Notes: generated by a model from the sequence alone, not told the origin. A stretch of 64,000 bases of DNA from Rhizobiales bacterium YIM 77505 (GCA_000745135.1 JQNH01000001.1:1178001-1242000); one strand, 5' to 3'. Positions 17,196 through 25,300 are shown, counted from the first letter of the stretch. Translations and numbers: made by a program.

Positions 17196-17804
17196 TCAGC
17201 GGCCCCAACTGGCGACCTGAAAGAGCCGGTCGGAGCCGATTTCGGCGGAATCCTCGTAGCCGAGAAGCTCGATGAGCCGCGTCCGTGCCCGATTGACGCG
17301 GCTCTTGATGGTCCCGACCTTGGTGCCGCAGATCTGGGCGGCTTCCTCGTAGCTGAAGCCCTCGGCGCCGATCAAAAGGATCGCCTCCCGCTGGTCCGGG
17401 GAGAGCTTGCCGAGCGCCAGGCGGAAATCCTCGAATTCGAGGCGCCCGCCCTGTTCAGGGATGCTCGAGAGACGGGCGGCCAAGGCGCCGTCCGCGTCCT
17501 CCACTTCACGCCGCCGCTTGCGGTAGTTGGTGTGGAACTGGTTGCGCAGGATCGTGAACATCCAGGCCTGGAGGTTGGTGCCCGGCTGGAACTGATCGAG
17601 ATAGCTCAGCGAGCGGACGATCGTGTCCTGGACGAGGTCGTCGGCCTGTTCCACCGTGCCCGTCAGGGATATGGCGAAAGCGCGCAGGTGCGGCACCGCC
17701 TTGAGAAGGGCCGTCCGCAATTCGCCATCGAGGGGCTTCGGCCGTCGGTCCTCCTTCTGGAGATCCAATGACCTCTCCCGTCGCGGCGCTTGCGTTGTCG
17801 TCAT
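17196..17804 (-). CDS. ECF sigma factor, EcfG-like (general stress response type)
   Basis: A 202-residue extracytoplasmic-function sigma factor. Region 2 is [20 protein letters not shown] through [20 protein letters not shown]. Region 4 is [20 protein letters not shown], then [20 protein letters not shown]; this wording is typical of the EcfG/ECF15 group that runs the alphaproteobacterial general stress response. A GGAAC-N17-CGTT promoter match just upstream supports this and suggests autoregulation. I chose ATG 17804 over the in-frame GTG at 17837 because the GTG lies almost at the predicted transcription start. The usual partners NepR and PhyR are not in the window. Confidence 0.9.
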   Translation of the reverse strand: MTTTQAPRRERSLDLQKEDRRPKPLDGELRTALLKAVPHLRAFAISLTGTVEQADDLVQDTIVRSLSYLDQFQPGTNLQAWMFTILRNQFHTNYRKRRREVEDADGALAARLSSIPEQGGRLEFEDFRLALGKLSPDQREAILLIGAEGFSYEEAAQICGTKVGTIKSRVNRARTRLIELLGYEDSAEIGSDRLFQVASWGR

Positions 17805-17847
17805 GACTGCCGTCCCGACCCGCCGCTCATGCGGCACCCCTTACCGC

Positions 17848-17873
17848 AACGCCGCTCCGGCAAGCCTTGTTCC
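17848..17873 (-). promoter_or_regulatory. EcfG-type promoter upstream of the sigma factor gene
   Basis: On the minus strand GGAAC (17869-17873) is followed by exactly 17 bases and CGTT (17848-17851). This is the published general-stress-response promoter pattern of alphaproteobacteria (GGAAC, 16-18 bases, CGTT). It lies about 44 bp upstream of the sigma ATG at 17804. Confidence 0.6.
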
Positions 17874-17913
17874 GCGCCGATCGACTTCGCTTCTCTTGAC
17901 TTGGGTGCGCTCT

Positions 17914-18045
17914 CGCGCCAGAGCCGTCGTCCATGGGATGCAGGGCCCTCCACCTCCGATGCCGATCCTGTGCCGCTGGGGCGCGATCGCGACGACGCAC
18001 GCCTGACGTCCGTCCGTGAGCCGCGCCAGCCGCGGCTTCTTTGTT
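17914..18045 (+). promoter_or_regulatory. Candidate transcription attenuator in the argC leader
   Basis: AGCCGCG (18019-18025), a CCAGC loop and CGCGGCT (18031-18037) followed by TCTTTGTT form an intrinsic terminator about 72 bp upstream of argC. The octamer CGCGCCAG, which covers most of the terminator's left arm and loop (18022-18029), also occurs at 17914-17921. Between the copies, CTGGGGCGCG (17976-17985) can pair with either one. That is the 1-2 / 2-3 / 3-4 pairing logic of an attenuator. An open frame ending TGA at 18004-18006 with GTG 17905 as a possible start crosses segment 1 and has Arg codons at positions 2, 4 and 6. No clear promoter or ribosome site was seen for it. Confidence 0.45.
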
Positions 18046-18116
18046 GCTTGATCCTCAAGCATTGTGTTGCGGCCGCACCGCGCCATATCGGTGGCAGGAG
18101 GCCGCGGGAGACACCC

Positions 18117-19082
18117 ATGCCAACCACCCTGAACAGCCAGAGGGCGACCACCAAAGCGGCTTCCGTCTTCATTGACGGGGAGGCGGGCACCACCGGCCTT
18201 GGCATTCGGGACCGCCTGCTGACGGTCGAGGGCGTCGCCATCCGGAGCATCGCTCCAGAGCGGCGCAAGGATCCGGCGGCGAAGAGATCACTTCTTGCGG
18301 AGGTCGATCTCGTCATCCTGTGCCTGCCGGACGAGGCCGCTCGGGAGACGGTGGCCATGGTAGACGAACTGGGCCCCGCCGGACCTCGGATCCTCGACGC
18401 TTCGACGGCGCATCGCGTGGCGCCCGGCTGGGTCTACGGCTTTCCGGAGCTGGCCCCGGGGCATGCACAAGCCATCGCCGCCGCGCGGCGGGTGGCGAAC
18501 CCCGGCTGCTATCCCACGGGGGCGATTGCCCTCATCCGGCCCCTCGTCGATGCAGGTCTTTTGCCCAGCGACTACCCCGTCACCATCAATGCGGTGAGCG
18601 GCTACAGCGGGGGAGGTCGCTCCATGATCGAGGCCTACGAATCGGGCAGCGCGCCGGCCTTTGAGCTCTACGGCCTCGGCCTGGAGCACAAGCATGTGCC
18701 CGAGACCATGGCCTATGCCAAGCTCACCCGGCGGCCGATCTTCGTTCCGTCGGTCGGCAATTTCCGGCAGGGAATGCTGGTGAGCGTTCCGCTTCATCTC
18801 GACACGCTCCCCGGGCGGCCTTCGCCCCGCGACCTCGAGGCGGCGCTTGCGGAGCGTTACCGGGGCTGCGATCTCGTCCGCGTTGTTCCGACGCTCGCCG
18901 AGGGCAAGCCGGTGCAGCGGCTCGAGCCCGAAGCGCTCAACGACACCGACAGGCTGGAACTGCGCGTCTTCGGCCACGAGGCGCACGCCCACACGCTTCT
19001 CGTCGCCCGCCTCGACAACCTGGGAAAAGGCGCGTCCGGCGCCGCCGTCCAGAATGTCAAGCTGATGCTGGGGCTGGCCTAA
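18117..19082 (+). CDS. argC: N-acetyl-gamma-glutamyl-phosphate reductase
   Basis: NADPH-dependent enzyme that reduces N-acetylglutamyl phosphate to the semialdehyde, step 3 of arginine synthesis. The 321 residues fit the shorter type 2 ArgC. The nucleotide loop is [13 protein letters not shown]. The active-site cysteine is in [14 protein letters not shown], and the substrate-site histidine is probably in the GLEHKHVPE segment. ATG 18117 has GGGAG at 18106-18110. The region upstream carries the attenuator-like structure, and a degenerate intergenic repeat follows the stop. Confidence 0.95.
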   Translation: MPTTLNSQRATTKAASVFIDGEAGTTGLGIRDRLLTVEGVAIRSIAPERRKDPAAKRSLLAEVDLVILCLPDEAARETVAMVDELGPAGPRILDASTAHRVAPGWVYGFPELAPGHAQAIAAARRVANPGCYPTGAIALIRPLVDAGLLPSDYPVTINAVSGYSGGGRSMIEAYESGSAPAFELYGLGLEHKHVPETMAYAKLTRRPIFVPSVGNFRQGMLVSVPLHLDTLPGRPSPRDLEAALAERYRGCDLVRVVPTLAEGKPVQRLEPEALNDTDRLELRVFGHEAHAHTLLVARLDNLGKGASGAAVQNVKLMLGLA

Positions 19083-19433
19083 GGCTACCCACCTCTCCCA
19101 AGAGGAGAGATCGCGCCGAAGGGCGGCAACGTGCTTCACTTCTCCCAGAGGGAGAGGTCAAGTGCGCGGCCGTGCGCTGCGTAAGGGGCGAGCCCTGTCC
19201 GGACATCGAGGTTCGGTGCCAATTTGCGCTTGTGGTTTGGCACTATCTTCTCCACACCCTCCCCCTCTTTCCCGGATGCGTGGAGCGCCTGAAAGGCGCG
19301 GAACGCAGTCCGGGGCGGAAGCGCAAGGACTCCGCTGCGCAGCAGCGCCGCTTCGGCGCGACCTCCTGAAAGGAGAGGCGAGCGGCGGCGCGGCTGCGCC
19401 TCACCTCTCCCGAGCGGGAGAGGTCGCCACGGC
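19083..19433. repeat. Intergenic palindromic repeat cluster between argC and the FAH-family gene
   Basis: No gene is supported in this convergent 351-bp gap. It holds short inverted repeats of the CTCTCCC...GGGAGAG kind near 19090-19110, 19141-19158 and 19402-19424. It also holds a longer piece (about 19255-19360) whose reverse complement recurs at about 58551-58645; CTTTCCCGGATGCGTGGAG at 19267-19285 is an exact inverted copy of 58610-58628. These are typical non-coding repeats of GC-rich Hyphomicrobiales genomes. Confidence 0.75.
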
Positions 19434-20312
19434 TCAGCGGCCGCTCGTGTCCACCGCGTGCCGGTGGTCGGAGAAGGCGACGACGCGCTGTTCCTGGACG
19501 CCGAGCTTGTCGATGCCGAGCCGCACCACGTCGCCGGCCTTGAGGAACTGCGGCGGCTTCATGCCGAGCCCGACACCGGGCGGCGTGCCCGTGGTGATGA
19601 GGTCGCCGGGCTCCAGGATCATGAAATGCGAGATGTAGGAGACGAGCTGGGCACAGTCGAAGATCATGGTGTTGGTGTTGCCCGTCTGCATGCGCTTGCC
19701 GTTGACGTCGAGCCACATGCCGAGGTTCTGCACATCGCCCACCTCGTCCGGAGTCACGAGCCAGGGGCCGATCGGCCCGAAGGTCGGGCAGCCCTTGCCC
19801 TTCATCCACTGGCCGCCGCGCTCGAGCTGGTATTCGCGCTCGGAGACGTCGTTGCAGATGCAGTAGCCGGCCACATAGTTGAGCGCCTCGTTGGCGGCGA
19901 CATAGGACGCGCGCTCGCCGATGACGATGACCAGCTCCACCTCCCAGTCCGTCTTCTGAGAATGGCGGGGAAGGATGATGTCGTCGTTCGGTCCGACGAT
20001 GCAGGAGGGTGCCTTGTTGAACAGGATCGGCTCCGACGGAATGGGCGAGTTCGTCTCCTTGGCATGATCGACGAAGTTGAGGCCCACGGCGATGAAGTTC
20101 CCGACCTTGCCGACGCAGGGGCCAAGGCGCGTTCCGGCGGGAACGAGGGGCAGGGTGCTGGGGTCGAGGGCGGAAAGCCGCGCAAGGCTTTCGCGCGAGA
20201 GCGCCGGACCCGCGACATCCGGAATGACCCCGGAGAGGTCCCGGATCTGTCCTTCAGCATCGACGAGCCCGGGCTTCTCCTGTCCTGCCGGGCCGAAACG
20301 GACGAGTTTCAT
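19434..20312 (-). CDS. Fumarylacetoacetate hydrolase family protein
   Basis: A 292-residue FAH-fold enzyme, a family that cleaves or isomerises beta-diketo acids such as fumarylpyruvate, diketo-deoxy sugars and hydroxyheptadienedioate. Metal-site residues appear in KTDWEVELVIVIG (acidic cluster) and in ICNDVSEREYQ. The C-terminal loop GDLITTGTPPGVGLGMKPPQ is a family hallmark. The first ~70 residues are the variable N-terminal domain. ATG 20312 is preceded by a good GGAGG. Wording is closest to the 2,4-diketo-3-deoxy-L-fuconate hydrolase / ureidoglycolate lyase-like branch, but neighbours give no pathway, so the substrate is left open. Confidence 0.88.
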   Translation of the reverse strand: MKLVRFGPAGQEKPGLVDAEGQIRDLSGVIPDVAGPALSRESLARLSALDPSTLPLVPAGTRLGPCVGKVGNFIAVGLNFVDHAKETNSPIPSEPILFNKAPSCIVGPNDDIILPRHSQKTDWEVELVIVIGERASYVAANEALNYVAGYCICNDVSEREYQLERGGQWMKGKGCPTFGPIGPWLVTPDEVGDVQNLGMWLDVNGKRMQTGNTNTMIFDCAQLVSYISHFMILEPGDLITTGTPPGVGLGMKPPQFLKAGDVVRLGIDKLGVQEQRVVAFSDHRHAVDTSGR

Positions 20313-20687
20313 GGGCGGTCCTCCATCAATGGGGCACTCATGCCGGGGCGGAACGCAGGGCGCAAGCCCAGCGGCGGCGATGGGGAAGGGCGCAGCTGTT
20401 GCGCTTCTGCCACGGTGCTCAGGATTTCATCATGGGCGACGGGGCCGGCGTCACGAGGACGGTCGGATGAATACTATGGTCGTCCTGCCGATTCCTTTCT
20501 GGAATCCAATGAGGCGGATCCGAAAGGGCGAAATTCTAGGTTGAATACGTAGTTTTCGGCAGGAATACGCAATAAAGCCTGACTCGCCGCCGGCATTGCG
20601 GCAAAAAAGCGACATTGGCAGGATGCGCTCCGCTTCGCTGCCCATGGAATCGGGCGGCCAATCACAAGAGTGGGGTGGGATCTCTTC
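20313..20687. promoter_or_regulatory. Divergent upstream region with GAATACG direct repeats
   Basis: This 375-bp gap separates the FAH-family gene from the FadL-like gene and contains no credible gene. GAATACG occurs at 20543-20549 and again at 20563-20569, exactly 20 bp apart, in a locally AT-richer stretch (about 20505-20585). Two half sites on the same helix face suggest a dimeric regulator site for one of the flanking promoters. No clear sigma-70 hexamers were identified. Confidence 0.35.
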
Positions 20688-22067
20688 ATGCGGGTTTTGA
20701 ACCGTACCGTCGCCGTTGCGGCGGTCTCTATGGCGGCGCTCCTCGCCGCCGGCAGCGCGCAGGCGAGCTCGTTCTATATTCGGACCGGGCAGAGCGCCGA
20801 GGGCCTCGGTATGCAGTTCGCCGGCGCGGCCGCTGGCGGCGTTGGGCTTGGTTCGATTGGCTGGAACCCGGCGACCATTACCATGTTCCCAGGGCGCAAC
20901 AGCCAGTGGAACGCCAGCTATCTGCGACCCCAGGCCGAGTACGACCTGCTGTTCACGAACGTCTCGGCCAATCCGGCTTCGCCGCTCTTCGGGACGCCGA
21001 TCGGGTCGGGCGAGATCGGCGGCAACGGCGCCTTCGTTCCCGCCTCCTATAGCAATTGGCAGCTCACGGACCGCCTTTGGATCGGCCTCTCGACCGGCGC
21101 GCCGTTCGGCCTGCGCTCGAAGCCCGACAATTTCAACTTCGCGGGACAGACCTACGGCCGTTCCGCCAAGGTCTCGACGATCAACGTCTCGCCGATGGCC
21201 GGCTACAAGGTCACCGACTGGCTGTCGATCGGCGCGGCGCTGCAAGTCCAATACATCAAGGTGGCCCTCCGACAGGCCATCTCGCCGCGGCCCTTCGCTC
21301 CGAACCTTAACCTGGAGGGCGACGCGATTGAGCTCGGCTATCGGTTCGGCGCGACAATCACGCCCTGGCAGGGCGGCACCATCGGCCTCGGCTATCGCTC
21401 GGCCACCTTCAACGAGCTCGAAGGCCATGTGGAATCCGCGCTGCCCCTGCTTCCCACCTCAGCCGGGGCGATCTTCTTCGGCCAGAATCGGCTGAAGGCC
21501 AAGCTGAACCTGCCGGAGGTGGTGAGCGTCGGCTTCTCCCAGCAGCTCGGGCCGCAGTGGCAGGTGCATCTCGGCTTCGAATACGAGAACTGGAGCCGCT
21601 TTAAGCGCGTCCCCTTCATTCTCGAGCGCACCGGGCTGCCGTTCAGCAGCGCTAACTTCGTCTATGATGATTCGTTCTACATCTCGGCCGGCGTGGAGTA
21701 CGCCTGGAATCCGAACCTGACGCTGCGCGCCGGCATTTCCTACGAGTGGTCGGCAGTGAACGATCGAGTGCGTCAGATCCTCATCGCCGACAACGATCGC
21801 CTCGGCCTGTCGATCGGCGCGAGCTACAAGTGGAACGAGAAGCTCAGCATCGACGCGAGCTACGCCCATTACTTCATCAAGGACGCGCCCACAGCCATCG
21901 CGCCGGCGGGGAGCATCTTCAATCCTGCCGGCAACCCCGCCTTCAATAACATTGTCTTCGTGGGCGAGGCGGAGCCGACGCTCGACGTGTTCTCGGTCGC
22001 GCTCACCTACCGCTGGGACAATCCCAAGGTGGCGATCCCGGCTGAGCCGATCGTGCGCAAGTACTGA
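20688..22067 (+). CDS. FadL/OmpP1-family outer membrane transporter
   Basis: A 459-residue outer-membrane beta-barrel of the FadL/TodX family, which brings long-chain fatty acids or other hydrophobic compounds across the outer membrane. The signal peptide is MRVLNRTVAVAAVSMAALLA, ending in QAS. The plug region begins SSFYIRTGQSAEGLGMQFAG and GLGSIGWNPATIT, the conserved FadL N-terminal motif. The barrel strands are long and aromatic-rich and end in a C-terminal strand closing with RKY. I chose ATG 20688 (after GTGGGAT) over 20670 because the signal peptide then begins properly. The PHA synthase next door fits a lipid-carbon theme but is on the other strand. Confidence 0.92.
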   Translation: MRVLNRTVAVAAVSMAALLAAGSAQASSFYIRTGQSAEGLGMQFAGAAAGGVGLGSIGWNPATITMFPGRNSQWNASYLRPQAEYDLLFTNVSANPASPLFGTPIGSGEIGGNGAFVPASYSNWQLTDRLWIGLSTGAPFGLRSKPDNFNFAGQTYGRSAKVSTINVSPMAGYKVTDWLSIGAALQVQYIKVALRQAISPRPFAPNLNLEGDAIELGYRFGATITPWQGGTIGLGYRSATFNELEGHVESALPLLPTSAGAIFFGQNRLKAKLNLPEVVSVGFSQQLGPQWQVHLGFEYENWSRFKRVPFILERTGLPFSSANFVYDDSFYISAGVEYAWNPNLTLRAGISYEWSAVNDRVRQILIADNDRLGLSIGASYKWNEKLSIDASYAHYFIKDAPTAIAPAGSIFNPAGNPAFNNIVFVGEAEPTLDVFSVALTYRWDNPKVAIPAEPIVRKY

Positions 22068-22091
22068 AAGAGACAGGCGTCAAGCAAGACG

Positions 22092-22120
22092 AGGGCCGGC
22101 GGTGACGCCAGCCCTTCTTT
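22092..22120 (+). terminator. Intrinsic terminator after the FadL-like gene
   Basis: AGGGC-C-GGCG (22092-22101), a GTGA loop and CGCC-A-GCCCT (22106-22115) form a stem with one internal mismatch, followed by TCTTT. It lies 25 bp after the gene's stop, in the convergent gap before phaC. Confidence 0.8.
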
Positions 22121-22172
22121 GTTGCGGGCAGTCATGGTTGGAGGCTGCCGTGCCGGCGGTCGTTGCGCCGCC

Positions 22173-23981
22173 TCAGGCCTTCACCTTCACATATTCCCCT
22201 GGCGCGTCGCAAAGGGGTTTCAGCTTGCCGTCTCCCGGCGTGCGGGCCGGGACGCGCTCGGGCGCCTGGCGCTCGAGCCATTCGAACCAGTAGGGCCACC
22301 AGGAGCCGGGGTTCTCCTTGGCGTTGGCGAGCCAGGCGTCGTAATCGCCCTTCGGCGGCCCGTCGGTCCAGAACTGGTACTTCGGCTTCGTCGGCGGATT
22401 GACCACCCCCGCGATATGCCCGGACCCCGCCACCACATACTCCACCTCGCCGCCGAAGCACTTGGAGCCGACGAAGACGGAACGGGCGGGGGCGATGTGG
22501 TCCTCGCGCGTCGCCAGGTTGAACACCGGCACCTTCACCTTTTTCAGGTCGAGCCGGACATTGTCGATCACCATCTCGCCCCGGCTCAGCTTGTTCTCGA
22601 GGTAGCAGTTGCGCAGGTAGAAGGAATGGTTCGCGCAGGGCATGCGCGTCGAATCCGAGTTCCAGTAGAGGAGATCGAAGGGAAGGGGCGGCTTTCCCTT
22701 GAGGTAGTTGTTGACGACATAGGGCCAGATGAGATCGTTCGGCCGCAGCATGTTGAAGGCGTTCGCCATGCGCGAGCCTTCGAGATAGCCGCGCTGCTTC
22801 ATGCTGGCCTCGATCGCCTCGATCTGCTCCTCGTCGACGAACACCTTGAGGTCGCCCGCATGGGTGAAGTCGACCTGGGTGGTGAGGAACGTGGCGCTCG
22901 TGATGCGATCGTCGCCCGTGGCTGCCATATAGGCGAGGGCGACGGCAAGAAGCGTGCCGCCGACGCAGTAGCCGACCGCCGCCACCTCCCGCTCGCCCGT
23001 GGCAGCCTCGACGGCGTCGAGGGCCGCGAAGACGCCTTCGCGCATGTAGTCGCTGAAATCCTTGTTGGCGTGCCGCTCGTCCGGGTTGACCCAGGAGATG
23101 CAGAACACGGTCAGCCCCTGCGCCACCGCCCAGCGGATGAAGCTCTTCTCGGGGTTCAGGTCGAGGACATAGTACTTGTTGATCCAGGGCGGCACGATGA
23201 GGAGCGGGCGCTTGAGCACCGTCTCCGTGGTGGGGGCGTACTGGAGAAGCTCGATCAGGTCGTTGCGGAACACCACCTTGCCGGGGGTGTTGGCGAGATT
23301 GACGCCGACCTCGAAGCGTTCCGGATCGGATTGCCTCAGCTTCAACTCGCCCTTGCCGGCCTCGATGTCCTCCGCGAGCATCCTCAGGCCGCGGACGAGA
23401 TTGGCGCCGTTCTCCTCGATCGTGGTGCGCAGGAGTTCCGGGTTGGTGGCGAGGAAGTTCGACGGGGAGAGGGCGCTTGCGAGCTGCTTGACGTAGAACT
23501 GGGCCTTGTGGCGGGTGTGCTCGTCGAGGCCCTCCGCCTCGTCGACGAGCTTCTCGGCCCAGCGCGAGGTGATGAGATAGGCTTGCTTGAGGAAATCGAA
23601 GATCGGGTTCTCCGACCATTCGGGGTCCTGGAAGCGCGTGTCCTTGGGGTCGGGCTTCTCCACGGGCGGCGCTGCCTCGCCCTGCATGCGGCGCAATGTG
23701 GCGGCCCACAGGTCGAGGAAGCGGCTGCCGAGCCGGCTCTGAGCCTCCAGAGCCTTTTGGGGGTCGGCAAGCCAGTATTCGGCCACGTGGCCTAGGGTCT
23801 TGACGACCTCGGCCACTTCGTCGGCGAGACCCGTCGGCGCACGCCGTTCCTCGAGCGGCTTGAGATAGGCCGCCGTCGCCTTGCCGGCCTCCTCGACGAG
23901 GAGCGCAAGATTGCGAGACAGCGCCTCGAAATCCGGCGCCGCGATGCGCGCCGTGCCACTCTCGATCCTTTGCTCGCTCAC
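22173..23981 (-). CDS. phaC: Class I poly(3-hydroxyalkanoate) synthase
   Basis: Polymerises (R)-3-hydroxyacyl-CoA into polyhydroxyalkanoate on the granule surface. The 602 residues match class I PhaC. The N-terminal PhaC domain includes [14 protein letters not shown] and [10 protein letters not shown]-like text ([20 protein letters not shown]). The lipase-like box is GYCVGGTLL, with the catalytic cysteine at residue ~339. Later landmarks are [18 protein letters not shown], the Asp of [10 protein letters not shown] and the His of [15 protein letters not shown] 23981 is well placed. An IS element ends 89 bp upstream, so the promoter region is shortened or replaced. No phaA/phaB or phasin gene is nearby. 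Confidence 0.96.
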   Translation of the reverse strand: MSEQRIESGTARIAAPDFEALSRNLALLVEEAGKATAAYLKPLEERRAPTGLADEVAEVVKTLGHVAEYWLADPQKALEAQSRLGSRFLDLWAATLRRMQGEAAPPVEKPDPKDTRFQDPEWSENPIFDFLKQAYLITSRWAEKLVDEAEGLDEHTRHKAQFYVKQLASALSPSNFLATNPELLRTTIEENGANLVRGLRMLAEDIEAGKGELKLRQSDPERFEVGVNLANTPGKVVFRNDLIELLQYAPTTETVLKRPLLIVPPWINKYYVLDLNPEKSFIRWAVAQGLTVFCISWVNPDERHANKDFSDYMREGVFAALDAVEAATGEREVAAVGYCVGGTLLAVALAYMAATGDDRITSATFLTTQVDFTHAGDLKVFVDEEQIEAIEASMKQRGYLEGSRMANAFNMLRPNDLIWPYVVNNYLKGKPPLPFDLLYWNSDSTRMPCANHSFYLRNCYLENKLSRGEMVIDNVRLDLKKVKVPVFNLATREDHIAPARSVFVGSKCFGGEVEYVVAGSGHIAGVVNPPTKPKYQFWTDGPPKGDYDAWLANAKENPGSWWPYWFEWLERQAPERVPARTPGDGKLKPLCDAPGEYVKVKA

Positions 23982-24067
23982 CCGCCGTTCCCTCCGCTGC
24001 CGGCGCCTCCTTGCAGATCGCGCGCCGTCTTTTGGTCATTTTATATGGATTTGCCCATGAGCGCTGC

Positions 24068-24517
24068 CTAGGTAGTGGACTCATTAGCTCGGGTCCACAG
24101 ACGGGCTGAGGCGAGGGCGACGGCTGAGAGGAAGTTGCGGGCGAGCTTGTCGAAGCGTGTGGCGATCCGGCGGAAGTGTTTGAGCTTACAGAAGAAGCGC
24201 TCGACGAGGTTGCGCTGGCGGTAGAGCGCCGGGGCGACGGAGCGTTGGACCTTGCGGTCGCGGCAGGTCGGGATGTGGGCCTCGCCGCCGGCCTGGCGCA
24301 CCAGGTCGAGGATCGCCTGAGCGTCGTAGCCCCGGTCGGCGACGAGCGCCTTGGCGGGAGGCAGGTCGGCCAGCAGGACTGGAGCGAGGGTCTTGTCGGA
24401 GGCCTGCCCTGGCGAGACGACGAGGCGGAGGGGCAGCCCTTGCTCGTCGACGACGGCGTGGATCTTGGTCGTCAGTCCTCCACGAGAACGGCCGATGGCG
24501 TGATCCGCGCCCCCTTT
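24068..24517 (-). CDS. IS5-family transposase, second frame (orfB, made by frameshift)
   Basis: C-terminal half of the transposase in the -1 frame relative to orfA. Past the slippery site it reads GGADHAIGRSRGGLTTKIHA, the family's conserved join. It holds the second catalytic Asp in LVADRGYDAQ and the Glu in NLVERFFCKLKHFRRIATRF. No independent start is needed or obvious. The final stop TAG (24068-24070) lies in the CTAG target sequence just outside the element rather than in the element itself. Confidence 0.85.
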   Translation of the reverse strand, partial: KGGADHAIGRSRGGLTTKIHAVVDEQGLPLRLVVSPGQASDKTLAPVLLADLPPAKALVADRGYDAQAILDLVRQAGGEAHIPTCRDRKVQRSVAPALYRQRNLVERFFCKLKHFRRIATRFDKLARNFLSAVALASARLWTRANESTT

Positions 24518-24905
24518 TTACCGCCGGCCGCGTGCTGATGGGCGCGCACGATGGAGGAGTCGATCAGGTGCAGAGACCCTGGCGACTTGGCCGCGAGCGC
24601 CTCGAACACCTTGAGCCAGACGCCCTGCTTGGCCCACCTGTTGAAGCGGTTGTAGACAGTCGTGTACGGCCCGTAGCGCTCCGGCAGGTCGCGCCACGGC
24701 GAGCCGGTGCGCAGCACATAGAAAATGCCGTTGAGCACCCGCCGGTCATCGACCCGCGCCACCCCGCGCGGCTTGTTCGGCAGAAGCGGCTCGATCAACC
24801 GCCACTCCGTTTCCGACAGATCGTATCGCGCCATGACCAAGCCTCCCGTCCAGGAGCCTTGAATCACCCCACACAATCCGCTTCAACCTTTATGAGTTCA
24901 GAACC
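24071..24905 (-). mobile_element. Insertion sequence of the IS5 family, IS427 group
   Basis: The element is about 835 bp with a two-frame DDE transposase on the minus strand. Its ends are imperfect inverted repeats: GGTAGTGGACTCATTA (from 24071) and, inverted at the other end, GGTTCTGAACTCATAA (from 24905), 12 of 16 matching. Both sides are flanked by CTAG (24068-24071 and 24905-24908), which fits the YTAR/TA target of the IS427 group. Both frames look intact, so it may be active. It is inserted between phaC and a lipoprotein gene. Confidence 0.88.
24472..24834 (-). CDS. IS5-family transposase, first frame (orfA)
   Basis: N-terminal half of the transposase, 120 residues to its own stop. It begins MARYDLSETEWRLIEPLLPN, the helix-turn-helix/DUF4096 region of IS5 transposases. 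It carries the first catalytic aspartate in HLIDSSIVRAHQHAAGG. The zero-frame tail after GGKKG (ARITPSAVLVED) is not transposase-like, and the family sequence continues in the -1 frame. The heptamer A_AAG_GGG at about 24511-24517 (minus strand) is a classic slippery site, so a full enzyme of about 255 residues is expected from programmed -1 frameshifting. Confidence 0.88.
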   Translation of the reverse strand: MARYDLSETEWRLIEPLLPNKPRGVARVDDRRVLNGIFYVLRTGSPWRDLPERYGPYTTVYNRFNRWAKQGVWLKVFEALAAKSPGSLHLIDSSIVRAHQHAAGGKKGARITPSAVLVED

Positions 24906-24946
24906 TAGAACACAACCTGCGACGAGCGATCGCGTTCGGAGGACCC

Positions 24947-25300
24947 ATGAGGCGCTGGCCCGCCTGTCTGCTCAAGCTTCCGCTCGCCCTCGGGGCGCTC
25001 CTGCCGGCCGCCTGCTCGGGCGACGTCAACCCCGTGCGCGACGTCGCTGTCGCCGCCGGCGTCGGCTCGGACCGGAAGGAGGCGCCGGAGTTCGTGGCCC
25101 GGTCGCGGCCGCAGAATATCGACTACATGCCGGTGGGCGTCTCGGCCCCGCCCCGGGCGGTCGCTGCCAAGCCCGCTGCGGCCGTGAAGGCGAAGGAGGC
25201 GGAGATGGACGCGGTCCGTGCCGCCAACGAGGCGCGCGCCGCGGCCGCCCGCCAGGCCGGCGCGACTCCCGCGCCCACGGTCCCGGCACGCAGCCCGTGA
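24947..25300 (+). CDS. Small lipoprotein, function unknown
   Basis: A 117-residue protein with a lipoprotein signal. LKLPLALGALLPAACSGD contains the lipobox LPAAC, with Cys at about residue 23 as the lipid-modified residue. The rest is Ala/Pro/Lys-rich and low in complexity after a short conserved-looking DYMPVGVS segment. A GGAGG at 24937-24941 precedes ATG 24947. The gene starts about 40 bp from the IS end, so its native promoter may have been moved away. No function can be assigned. Confidence 0.75.
   Translation: MRRWPACLLKLPLALGALLPAACSGDVNPVRDVAVAAGVGSDRKEAPEFVARSRPQNIDYMPVGVSAPPRAVAAKPAAAVKAKEAEMDAVRAANEARAAAARQAGATPAPTVPARSP

Noticed and set aside
22132-24084. A 650-codon open frame on the minus strand overlapping phaC in another frame
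   Set aside because: It is a GC-rich shadow of phaC with Arg/Gly/Pro-rich text and no domain; phaC itself is fully recognisable.
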